A stretch of DNA of 7,074 nucleotides, from the NCBI GenBank assembly GCA_015485455.1, contig WFTN01000424.1, forward strand, positions 1 through 7,074, given 5' to 3'. The notes under the pieces are model-generated. The model worked only from the letters and a program-made list of their open reading frames with translations, did not search any database and was not told where the DNA came from. Source of the DNA: Planctomycetota bacterium. GTDB taxonomy: Bacteria > Planctomycetota > GCA-002687715 > DRQF01. The translations under genes and the position numbers were made by a program. Positions 1-6,401 of the stretch are shown piece by piece. Each line of letters opens with the position of its first letter. Positions within the stretch are counted from its first letter, which is position 1.

Positions 1-1208
1 ACCCCCAAGTAACCAATAGACCCAGTGTAGGGCCCTCGCCTCAGGGGCTCCAACTCGTTGATCACTTCCATGGCCCGGATCTTGGGGGCACCGGTAATTG
101 AGCCTCCAGGCCATGCGGCCTTAAGGAAGTCAAAGAAATCGAGCCCTTCCTTCAGGCGCCCACAAACCCGAGAAACGAGGTGATGGACCGTTGGTGCTGT
201 TTGAATATGGGCATGATCGTGAACAGTGACCGTTCCTGGGCGGCAAACCCGCGAAAAATCGTTACGCATCAAGTCGACAATCATGGCCAGTTCAGCTTTG
301 TCCTTCTCGCTATTCAGTAGATCGGACTTAAGTGCTTCGTCAATCACCGGATTCGGCGAACGGCCAATCGTGCCTTTGATTGGCTGAGACTCAATATGAG
401 GGCCCCTGAGTTTGACAAAACTCTCCGGAGAATGGGAAGAGATGGCCGCCCCGTCCCATTCCATGAAAGCACCGAAAGGCGCTCCATGTTGCCGCCGAAT
501 TTTTTCGAACAGGACGATTGGACGGTCATTCACCGGCAACAAGAAACGTTGGGTCAGATTCACCTGATAGACGTCACCAGCTCGAATGTAGTCTTGAATA
601 GCTCGAATGTGAGACAGATAGGTTGATTTCGAAAAACTGGAAATCGCGAGTGATTCCCCTGTGCTTCTTTCCTCTTCAGCGGAGAAACCAGAAGCCCCTT
701 GAAGCACATTGGCGATTGCGGCCATGCGTTCTTCCGCAGATTCTGTCTCATCTAAGCTCAAGATTCGGACTGTGCCTTTGCGCTCTTCATCAATCTCAAG
801 CCAAAGATCATAGGCCCCTAACACCGCATCCGGCAGTCCAGAATCCCGGGGATTGGCCACTGAAACTTGCTCAAAATGTTGGTTGAGCTCGTAGCCCAAG
901 AACCCCATAAGCCCCCCCGAAAAGACCCTTTCGTTTCGGGGGATCTCTCCCAATCCAGACAACTCGGAGAGCATGATACGCGCGGCACTCAAGAAGTCCC
1001 CCACGATCTCCAATCCCCCTTCCCGTCTCTTAAGGAGGAAACGCTTATCCCGAATGACCAGGGTCGTGCGAGGGAGTAGCCCTAAGAGAGAATACCGCTG
1101 TCCCTGTCTTCGGGCGCTATCGTCTAAGAGAATCTTGCCAGAGAAGCGATCAAGCAAATCATAGATCTGGCTGGCGCCTTGATCTGTTTCAATGTCGATT
1201 TGCAGCAT
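1..1208 (-). CDS. pabB: Aminodeoxychorismate synthase component I (PabB), 3' end outside window
   Basis: PabB converts chorismate to 4-amino-4-deoxychorismate, using ammonia from a PabA amidotransferase, for p-aminobenzoate and folate synthesis in the cytoplasm. I read 402 codons without a break. The N-terminal part has the family's LLDDSA...RYSLLG signature (residues 27-43). The chorismate-binding domain starts near residue 195 and shows AGDVYQVNLTQRF (210-222), HSPESF (259-264), QPIKGT (275-280), LLNSEKDKAELAMIVDLMRND (297-317) and PGGSITGAPKIRAMEVI (367-383). PIKGT with its lysine (K278) and the PGGS form favour PabB over anthranilate synthase TrpE, which usually has PIAGT and PAGT. The ATG at 1206-1208 is preceded by GGAG with 5 nt spacing. 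About 50 C-terminal residues are missing, so a fusion to a PabC lyase domain cannot be excluded. No pabA is visible. The gene diverges from xerC. Confidence 0.92.
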   Translation of the reverse strand, partial: MLQIDIETDQGASQIYDLLDRFSGKILLDDSARRQGQRYSLLGLLPRTTLVIRDKRFLLKRREGGLEIVGDFLSAARIMLSELSGLGEIPRNERVFSGGLMGFLGYELNQHFEQVSVANPRDSGLPDAVLGAYDLWLEIDEERKGTVRILSLDETESAEERMAAIANVLQGASGFSAEEERSTGESLAISSFSKSTYLSHIRAIQDYIRAGDVYQVNLTQRFLLPVNDRPIVLFEKIRRQHGAPFGAFMEWDGAAISSHSPESFVKLRGPHIESQPIKGTIGRSPNPVIDEALKSDLLNSEKDKAELAMIVDLMRNDFSRVCRPGTVTVHDHAHIQTAPTVHHLVSRVCGRLKEGLDFFDFLKAAWPGGSITGAPKIRAMEVINELEPLRRGPYTGSIGYLG

Positions 1209-1255
1209 GACAACTCCGGAAAGAAAATGGTCCCCACTTGGGGTAGACTTGAACC
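1209..1255. promoter_or_regulatory. Divergent pabB/xerC intergenic region with a CCCCACTTGGGG palindrome
   Basis: Only 47 bp separate the two divergent start codons, so promoters for both genes must lie here or inside the opposite gene. The 12-bp sequence at 1232-1243 has perfect 5-bp arms (CCCCA/TGGGG) around a 2-base centre. That fits a protein-binding site better than an RNA hairpin. A weak plus-strand promoter could be TTGCAG (1200-1205), a 17-bp spacer and GAAAAT (1223-1228). That match is poor and I would not rely on it. The pabB ribosome-binding site (minus-strand GGAG) also lies in this region. Confidence 0.3.
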
Positions 1256-2158
1256 ATGATCGAACTTGACGCATTTCTCAAGGTCATGCAAGAAGGCAAG
1301 GGAGTTTCCAAGCACACCCTCAAAGCCTATCGCAGCGATTTGCACAGTTTCTTCACTGACTTGGCAGAAAATCGTGGGAATCCCAAGTTGACTGATGTGG
1401 AGCTGCACCATCTGCGCCACTTCTTATCTAACTTGGTAACCGAAGGGTATGCGCGGTCTTCCATCGCTCGCAAGGCCGCAGCACTCCGCGCTTTTTTTTC
1501 CTATTCGCACCGAGAAGGCATGATCCCAGAGAACCCAGCAGCCAGCCTGAAAACTTCCTCTGGCCCCCGTGGAATTCCCACAGTGCTTTCCTCCGAGCAA
1601 ATCGAAGTCTTGTTCGACGCCATGCACGGCAATGGTTTCATCAATATTCGTGATCGCGCCCTCTTTGAGTTTCTTTACAGCACTGGGGCGCGGGTGAGCG
1701 AGGCCTGTAGCTTAACGATGGCAGACTTGGACGTCGAAGAGGGCATCGCTCGCCTCATGGGTAAGGGTGACAAAGAACGCTTGGCGGCTTTAGGGCGTTA
1801 CGCCCAAGAAGCCCTCGACGAGTACCTGCCTTTGCGGGCGGCGAAGGCAAAGAAAGAACGCTCCCTGCACATTTTCCTCAATGATCGAGGCGGCCCGCTT
1901 TCAGACCGGAGCGTTCGACGCATTCTCAAAAAGCGCCTCATGGAAGCCGATCTTCCCGTTTCCATCAGCCCCCATTCTTTGCGTCACTCATTCGCAACCC
2001 ATCTCTTGCAAGGGGGTGCTGGGCTTCGAGAGGTCCAAGAGCTCTTAGGCCACGCTTCCGTCAATACAACACAGATCTACACCAAGATTTCTCCTGAACA
2101 ACTCCAAGAGGTCTACTTGAAGAATCACCCACGGGCCCGCCTCATCCCAGAGGACTAA
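1256..2158 (+). CDS. xerC: Tyrosine recombinase XerC/XerD family, probably XerC
   Basis: Xer recombinases resolve chromosome dimers at dif sites next to the division septum by cutting and rejoining DNA through a tyrosine phosphodiester. The 300-residue length is normal. Residues 1-90 form the N-terminal SAM-like core-binding domain (SKHTLKAYRSDL at 18-29). Residues 105-290 form the catalytic domain. All six catalytic positions are visible: R146 (TGARVSE), K170 (MGKGDKE), H240 and R243 (SPHSLRH), H266 (LLGHAS) and Y275 (TQIYTK). The protein ends with the HPRA tail common in XerC and XerD. XerC and XerD are hard to separate by eye, and an XerA-like single recombinase is possible. The family call is very safe and the paralogue less so. 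No strong Shine-Dalgarno precedes the ATG. No dif site is recognisable nearby. A T8 run lies in codons for the N-terminal domain (1492-1499). Confidence 0.95.
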   Translation: MIELDAFLKVMQEGKGVSKHTLKAYRSDLHSFFTDLAENRGNPKLTDVELHHLRHFLSNLVTEGYARSSIARKAAALRAFFSYSHREGMIPENPAASLKTSSGPRGIPTVLSSEQIEVLFDAMHGNGFINIRDRALFEFLYSTGARVSEACSLTMADLDVEEGIARLMGKGDKERLAALGRYAQEALDEYLPLRAAKAKKERSLHIFLNDRGGPLSDRSVRRILKKRLMEADLPVSISPHSLRHSFATHLLQGGAGLREVQELLGHASVNTTQIYTKISPEQLQEVYLKNHPRARLIPED

Positions 2159-2179
2159 CCCTCCGTTCTTCCAGTGATA

Positions 2180-2665
2180 CTAGTTCGATTTTGGGGCGCG
2201 AGACGGACTCGGCAAGGGCACAGACATGTCTTCGAGCTTGAGGAGAATCTCAGGATCCAGGTTCTCAGTAGAAACGTCGATGGTGCCGTCACCATCCATG
2301 TCAGCAAAGACGCGCCCTTGCTGATCTTGGATGAAGATAGCCCGCCTCGTGGTCGTTTGAGAAACCTGAGCTTCTTGTGAACAACTGTCGTAGATGTAGA
2401 AATTCGCCCATGGATCGTAAGCCTTTGCCCCGGTGACAGCGACGAAGGTCTCCGGCAACACCCCATGAGTCAAGTAGAAAACGTTGAGCGAGTTCGCCAC
2501 TGATTCGGCGTCCTCAATCACGTGCGCTTTCTCATTCACACCTTCGGCACTCAAATAAATCGCCGTGCCCATGGCAAGGATAATCGTGATGAGAGTCACA
2601 GTACCGCAAATTTGCAGAAGTGTGAAACCAGAGACAGGAGAGTTGGAAGCGTTGCATGTTTCCAT
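2180..2665 (-). CDS. Short GspG-like pseudopilin with atypical Gln at mature position 5
   Basis: This is a 161-residue type IV pilin or type II pseudopilin relative, predicted to sit in the inner membrane by its N-terminal helix and extend into the periplasm. The prepilin signal is VSG/FTLLQ, with cleavage expected between G13 and F14, followed by a hydrophobic segment (about 14-38). Mature position 5 is Gln (Q18) instead of the usual Glu. After the helix comes a GspG-like stretch: LPETF (70-74), DPWANFYIYD (84-93), then an EF-hand-like ADMDGDGTID (121-130). It resembles the upstream pseudopilin through the DxDGDG loop and following helix (EILLKLED) but lacks the GPDG-containing C-terminus. 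Cys95 sits after DPW. The ATG is 9 nt after the upstream stop and in the same frame. The only purine-rich motif (GGTGGAG) is about 19 nt away, so initiation probably depends on translational coupling. It converges on xerC with 21 bp between stops and no visible terminator. It may be a minor pseudopilin. Confidence 0.8.
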   Translation of the reverse strand: METCNASNSPVSGFTLLQICGTVTLITIILAMGTAIYLSAEGVNEKAHVIEDAESVANSLNVFYLTHGVLPETFVAVTGAKAYDPWANFYIYDSCSQEAQVSQTTTRRAIFIQDQQGRVFADMDGDGTIDVSTENLDPEILLKLEDMSVPLPSPSRAPKSN

Positions 2666-2674
2666 AGAAATAAG

Positions 2675-3304
2675 TTAGTAGCGCTCCACCCGATCGACGA
2701 AATCACCATTGCGTCCGCGGATGATATCATCCTGATTCTCTGGAGAGGTTAGCTTCTCGGCAGAGTCTCCATCAGGGCCCATGCTATAGAGATCGTAGTC
2801 CGTGTTGACCGGCGTGTTGGTCGCGTCCAAGAATTTCCGAGCCCGGGCCACTTTGTCAATAATCTCAGCAGACAAATCTGAAACAACGAGATCAACCACA
2901 CCGTCGCCATCAAAATCAACGGAGACCGAGCCGTCTTTGTTCTTCTCATAAGTTGGATTGATTGCTGGCATGGAAGCATGGCCACCACCATGGCCACCAC
3001 CATGGCCATCAGACGGACTCTCAATAGTCTTATAGACATAGAAACGACCCCAAGGGTCTTTCTTGTTGTTCATACCAATTTGAACCAAAGTCTTTGGCAG
3101 CTCACCATTGTTCATACGAAAAGTGTCCACCGCCGATGAAATCGCCTTGATGTCTTCAATCGCTGTTGTCTCTTCGGCCACGTCCATAGCACTGGAATAG
3201 ATTGGCACAGCCATGAGCACCATAATCGTCATGATTGACATGACGACAGTCATTTCCACCAGACTAAAACCGTTGGCCTCACGATGGGTCAGACACTTTC
3301 TCAT
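2675..3304 (-). CDS. GspG-like major pseudopilin with His/Gly insert and EF-hand-like loop
   Basis: This is a 209-residue prepilin-like protein, probably a subunit of a type II secretion-like pseudopilus or type IV pilus variant. The signal is canonical: ANG/FSLVE, cleavage expected between G12 and F13, Glu at mature position 5, hydrophobic helix about 13-36. GspG-like landmarks follow: LPKTL (69-73), DPWGRFYVY (83-91), then TDYDLYSMGPDGD (168-180) and a DDIIRGRNG tail (192-200), comparable to the calcium-site C-terminus of GspG. Between these halves lies an extra segment of about 75 residues. It contains a His/Gly repeat (residues 99-110), DFDGDGVVD (130-138, a DxDxDGxxD loop) and a helix (SAEIIDKVARARKF). 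Typical GspG is around 140 residues, so this one is longer because of the insert. The ATG overlaps the TGA of the HAMP gene (ATGA) and has GGAG 8 nt upstream, so the two genes are almost certainly co-translated. It is likely the main fibre subunit of the operon. Confidence 0.86.
   Translation of the reverse strand: MRKCLTHREANGFSLVEMTVVMSIMTIMVLMAVPIYSSAMDVAEETTAIEDIKAISSAVDTFRMNNGELPKTLVQIGMNNKKDPWGRFYVYKTIESPSDGHGGGHGGGHASMPAINPTYEKNKDGSVSVDFDGDGVVDLVVSDLSAEIIDKVARARKFLDATNTPVNTDYDLYSMGPDGDSAEKLTSPENQDDIIRGRNGDFVDRVERY
2977..3008. repeat. 12-bp tandem repeat (about 2.7 copies) encoding Gly/His residues
   Basis: The plus-strand unit CATGGCCACCAC occurs at 2977-2988 and 2989-3000, with a partial third copy at 3001-3008. 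Because the unit is a multiple of three, copy-number change would lengthen or shorten the encoded GHGGGHGGGH tract of the pseudopilin without shifting the frame. The two full copies are identical at DNA level, which suggests recent slippage or expansion. Confidence 0.9.
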
Positions 3305-3927
3305 TTGCTTGACTCCAAAAGGGCCTGCTCATGATTCTTCAGAATGTGGGCGATGGCCTTTGCATGCTTGCTCTCCCCCTCCTCCTCCATGTTCGACTTG
3401 AGGAACTCAAGTTCTGACTGGAGACTAGCTAAAGCCGACGCTCGGCCTCGCACCCGATCCAGAGCACGGTTGAGTAATTCAGCTTCATGCATCAAGTAGT
3501 CGCCATTTCGAAGCTTAAAAGCATTGGGCACTGTGTTTCCACCAAGTTCTTCGAAGATACATTTGAACCGATAGAGCGGACCGGCCAAGCGATGAGTCAC
3601 CTTGATGGCCATGACGAGTACGAGCAGTGCCGCCACACCAAGGGCTGGCCAATACCGGGCATCCAATGCCATGAGTTGCGTGGTGTTCTTCACCAGATCC
3701 TGGCTGCTCTTGCCTTCCAGCAAGATCCCCACAATGGGTGGGCCGAAGATGCATGCCGTGAGCACAAAGAGAAAAATCGCCAGCAAAAGAGCGAAGGAAC
3801 CGATAATCCCGAATTGCAAACGAGAATCGACGATGAACTTTTTGCGTCGAAAGAGCTGACTCTCAGAAGAGTCTCTTTCAACGATGCCATCGGCGATGGC
3901 CTTTTCAATGGTCTTGGTATGTGCCAC
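3301..3927 (-). CDS. Two-TM membrane protein with HAMP-like domain, no transmitter
   Basis: The 208-residue protein has a short cytoplasmic N-terminus with the basic motif FRRKKFIVDSRLQ (26-38). TM1 follows (about 38-62), then a periplasmic loop of about 30 residues, TM2 (about 93-111) and a HAMP-like module (about 112-161) beginning HRLAGPLYRF and containing LRNGDYL. The C-terminal 45 residues are helical and charged, probably coiled-coil. There is no kinase, cyclase or MCP signalling domain, so it can receive or relay a conformational signal but has no visible output of its own. The start is GTG, chosen because AGGTGGAG lies 7 nt upstream (minus strand, 3935-3942). It is the first gene of a three-gene operon and overlaps the pseudopilin start by 4 bp. 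From context I infer a membrane partner or regulator of the pseudopilins. The exact function is unknown. Confidence 0.75.
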   Translation of the reverse strand: MAHTKTIEKAIADGIVERDSSESQLFRRKKFIVDSRLQFGIIGSFALLLAIFLFVLTACIFGPPIVGILLEGKSSQDLVKNTTQLMALDARYWPALGVAALLVLVMAIKVTHRLAGPLYRFKCIFEELGGNTVPNAFKLRNGDYLMHEAELLNRALDRVRGRASALASLQSELEFLKSNMEEEGESKHAKAIAHILKNHEQALLESSK

Positions 3928-3934
3928 AAGCGAT

Positions 3935-3942
3935 CTCCACCT
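3935..3942 (-). promoter_or_regulatory. Ribosome-binding site that fixes the GTG start of the HAMP gene
   Basis: The minus strand reads AGGTGGAG, 7 nt before the GTG at 3925-3927. No ATG or TTG in the same frame is better placed. The AGGTGG core is complementary to CCACCT in the upstream leader (plus-strand positions 4057-4062), which could allow the site to be masked. Confidence 0.7.
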
Positions 3943-4040
3943 AAGTGACTTGTTTCGGCCAGAAAATAAGAAATTCCGGGCAATCGAGTAGACAAGTCCT
4001 GAAGGCTGGATCGACCAATAAAGAAAAGGATCTGAGCTAA

Positions 4041-4083
4041 AAGTCTTTATCCAAGGAGGTGGCTATTTATTCGAATAAGACTT
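4041..4083 (-). other. Imperfect hairpin in the 171-bp prkA/HAMP gap (weak terminator or leader element)
   Basis: The gap from 3928 to 4098 holds no gene. AAGTCTT (4041-4047) pairs with AAGACTT (4077-4083), and two more pairs follow beyond one bulged base, giving a stem of about 9 bp around a 24-nt loop. On the minus strand the stem is followed only by TTTAG, so it is a poor intrinsic terminator for prkA. The loop-side strand contains TATTCGAATA (4068-4077, part of the 12-bp palindrome 4067-4078) and CCACCTCCTTGG, which resembles the 16S rRNA 3' end. No convincing promoter for the downstream operon could be picked. TTGACC (4084-4089) has no good -10 at a normal distance. Confidence 0.3.
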
Positions 4084-4098
4084 GGTCAAGACAACACT

Positions 4099-6363
4099 TC
4101 AATAAAGGTCAGAAATACGCTTGCGGAGGAACTCCAGAGCCTCTTTCAGACTAAACTCATTGTAGCCATAGGATTCTTGCATCCGAGTAAAGAAGGATTC
4201 GGCAGAGGCCTTGTCAGCCTCGCTGACATTTCCTGGAATCGCCCCTTCCAAAATGAAAACGTCGGTCACGAGTTTCTCAACCTTCTTGAGACTCTGTTTG
4301 AAGACGTTGGAGCGGAGACGATGGAACAAATCAGCAAAGACGTCCTCATAGACAATCGGTGAGTCCGGGTTGGATATCCGGAAAGATGCCACTTGGTTCA
4401 TCAATCCCGAACGAAATACCTCCACGGATTCATCACACTCTAAGAGATTCTCAATCCGTTCCATCAAGCCTTCGTCGGGCTCCAAAGAAGCTGAAGTCCG
4501 TGGGTCGACCACTTTTTCGTTGGTGGCAAAAGCCTTCACATTCAAGAAATAGGTTTCGAACAGGCGGTTGTATTCTTCCTCATCCACTAAATCGGCGGCT
4601 TTCTGTACGTCCACCGTGAGCAGCCGCAGGTATTCTTCGCGGACGACATCAACGAAACCCTTACAGTCATGGTAACCATTCTTACTTCGTTTCAGTCTGA
4701 GGAACTGATAGAGGGAAACGTCCTTAATCAACTCAGGAAGCTTATTGAGAATGAGTAGTGGAGTCAGAGAGTCTCCTGGTGGATTGATGCCAATCTCACT
4801 CAACATGGTCAGCATTTCTCTGGCCGAACATCCTCTTCGCCCCTCATAGGCAGCATCCCACATACCCTCGAATTCGGCTTCGTGGTTGTCATACTCATGA
4901 CGCAAGCTGCCGATTTCTTGGCGTAACAAATTCTTCTCGTTGTCGGTGAGACGCATAGGGACAGAACCATCGTTGTAAAGATGAGCCTTCTCCAAAGGCG
5001 TTAGCCCCCCCACAATGCTCTGAATCGCCTTTTTCCTCCCCTCAACTGATGGCTGAAGCAACCTGGTGAGCACGCTCCAGATCCCCGCCACTTTGGCCGT
5101 ATGGGGAGCGATATGAATAGCATCACCCATCTTTTCGAAATGATGCTGATAGATCTGGGCTTCCTTATCGAATTCCAGCAAGTAAGGCACGGAAATCAGT
5201 TCAAGGCGACCTTGAAATGACGGGAAGAGCGGATCTCTCCGGAAAGCCGAAAGATAGTTCTCATTGCTTGTGCCCATGAGGATGAGATCGAGGTGGGCCG
5301 TGTACGACTGAAGGTTGATAACACCGGTTTCTGCTGTGGTTAAGAGGTATTTGTTGGCTTCGATGGGTCGCTTGAAGAAGTCGCTGTATTCGACAATGCC
5401 CCGGTTGGCATCAACCAAGTCCCCTTGGGCTTCGAACATCGTTTCATTTTGCAGAATCGGAGGAAGTCCCTTCATGGTGGCATGGCCAATCTGCCTGGAA
5501 TGAGCGTCGATGTTCGACTGAGGTTCAATGGTGACAGCTCCACGCCGATATTGCCGACGAATCGAATAGCGCTCGACCTGAACGTGTCGAAGAATCTTCT
5601 TCCAGTCCCCACGGTAGGCCTTCATCAAGGCGTCGTAGATGGCCCGGAACTTGGGGGAGAAATCACCGTCTTGCACCATGCGCGTTTCAACGAAGGACTC
5701 TCGCTCATGTTCCGAAGCCTCTTTCAGGGAATTAGCCAGGAAAGTGGCCCTTTGGCTGCGGGGCAAAAGAAAGATGGGGTGGTCATGAAGATCAGAAGGG
5801 ATTTTGGCTGAAATGCGCTCCGCATCCAAGAAGGCGAAGGTGTCCAACTTCTCTTCCACATCCACGGGGTTAAAGCCGAGAGACTCACCCTTGTCTCCCG
5901 CTTCGCTAAACACCCAGCTAAAGCGGAACAAAGCGCCCTCAGGAGTCTGAGAATAGGCTTCCAAACCGCGCATCAACCCGGTGATCAAGGTGGTTTTGCT
6001 CGATCCATTGGGGCCATGCAAAAGGAGCATTTTGTCGTTCTGACGACGTTGCACAAACTCACGAAAAGTCCGATAGAGGGCATTCTGAGTTTCTTCTTGC
6101 CCAATGGTGGCGTAGTCCACCCCACCATCGACACCATCGAATAACTTAAATCGACGGGTCGGAGTCCCGCAGCACCAAGTTTCTTCGGTGCCGAAGTAGT
6201 CCATCATGTCGGCCATATATTGGGAGGACGACCGTGTCAGGGAATAAGGTTTCTTACGAACCTCCTCGAGAAACTGAGAAAACGACAGGATGACGTTATC
6301 TCTTTCAAATCGCTCTTCCGATTCCCGGCTCAGTTCATCAATAATTGTCTCAATGGGCCCCAT
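4099..6363 (-). CDS. prkA: PrkA-family AAA+ serine protein kinase (long form)
   Basis: PrkA (YeaG in E. coli) is a cytoplasmic AAA+ protein linked to stress, stationary-phase and developmental responses. Kinase activity has been described, and protease activity has been proposed for the B. subtilis protein. Here, residues 1-110 form the N-terminal region. The AAA domain has Walker A GPNGSSKT (117-124), a Walker B-like DANRGIVEYSDF (318-329), the sensor-like GTSNE (364-368) and a FRRDPLFPSFQGRLE segment (374-388) that may supply an arginine finger. The C-terminal PrkA region includes LTPLEKAHLYNDG (454-466), YEGRRGCSARE (506-516) and FETYFLNVKAF (602-612). At 754 residues it is about 100 longer than B. 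subtilis PrkA or E. coli YeaG. The ATG has GAGGAG 6 nt upstream. The usual partner genes yeaH/yhbH and spoVR/ycgB are absent from the window. It stands alone between its own leader and the pseudopilin operon on the same strand. Confidence 0.93.
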   Translation of the reverse strand: MGPIETIIDELSRESEERFERDNVILSFSQFLEEVRKKPYSLTRSSSQYMADMMDYFGTEETWCCGTPTRRFKLFDGVDGGVDYATIGQEETQNALYRTFREFVQRRQNDKMLLLHGPNGSSKTTLITGLMRGLEAYSQTPEGALFRFSWVFSEAGDKGESLGFNPVDVEEKLDTFAFLDAERISAKIPSDLHDHPIFLLPRSQRATFLANSLKEASEHERESFVETRMVQDGDFSPKFRAIYDALMKAYRGDWKKILRHVQVERYSIRRQYRRGAVTIEPQSNIDAHSRQIGHATMKGLPPILQNETMFEAQGDLVDANRGIVEYSDFFKRPIEANKYLLTTAETGVINLQSYTAHLDLILMGTSNENYLSAFRRDPLFPSFQGRLELISVPYLLEFDKEAQIYQHHFEKMGDAIHIAPHTAKVAGIWSVLTRLLQPSVEGRKKAIQSIVGGLTPLEKAHLYNDGSVPMRLTDNEKNLLRQEIGSLRHEYDNHEAEFEGMWDAAYEGRRGCSAREMLTMLSEIGINPPGDSLTPLLILNKLPELIKDVSLYQFLRLKRSKNGYHDCKGFVDVVREEYLRLLTVDVQKAADLVDEEEYNRLFETYFLNVKAFATNEKVVDPRTSASLEPDEGLMERIENLLECDESVEVFRSGLMNQVASFRISNPDSPIVYEDVFADLFHRLRSNVFKQSLKKVEKLVTDVFILEGAIPGNVSEADKASAESFFTRMQESYGYNEFSLKEALEFLRKRISDLY

Positions 6364-6369
6364 GTGAAA

Positions 6370-6375
6370 CTCCTC
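6370..6375 (-). promoter_or_regulatory. prkA ribosome-binding site
   Basis: The minus strand reads GAGGAG, 6 nt before the ATG at 6361-6363. This is a strong Shine-Dalgarno at ideal spacing and supports the chosen start. Confidence 0.85.
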
Positions 6376-6401
6376 ATCGACGTGGCGTTTAGACTATCCC
6401 T

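Noticed and set aside
1124..1420. 98-codon minus-strand frame bridging the pabB start and xerC
   Set aside because: It overlaps both confirmed genes in a different frame and shows no domain or start signal.
1209..2158. Considered whether xerC is a mobile-element integrase with tRNA attachment sites
   Set aside because: The sequence is of the housekeeping Xer type (300 residues, HPRA tail). No direct repeats of the tRNA 3' ends were seen, and no phage or plasmid genes accompany it.
2159..2179. Possible bidirectional terminator between convergent xerC and the second pseudopilin gene
   Set aside because: The 21-bp gap holds no inverted repeat or T-run, so termination must occur inside the opposite gene or by another mechanism.
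3487..3948. 153-codon plus-strand frame opposite the HAMP gene
   Set aside because: The product has no recognisable features, and the opposite strand encodes a coherent two-TM HAMP protein with a good ribosome-binding site.
4036..4362. Plus-strand open frame antisense to the prkA 3' end, preceded by a perfect AAGGAGGTGG at 4053-4062
   Set aside because: No ATG, GTG or TTG lies at working distance. The only codon at the right spacing is ATT, and the frame overlaps well-supported PrkA codons. The Shine-Dalgarno-like string is better read as part of the opposite-strand leader.
5425..5811. 128-codon plus-strand frame inside prkA
   Set aside because: It lies entirely antisense to conserved PrkA sequence and its product resembles nothing I recognise, so it is a shadow.
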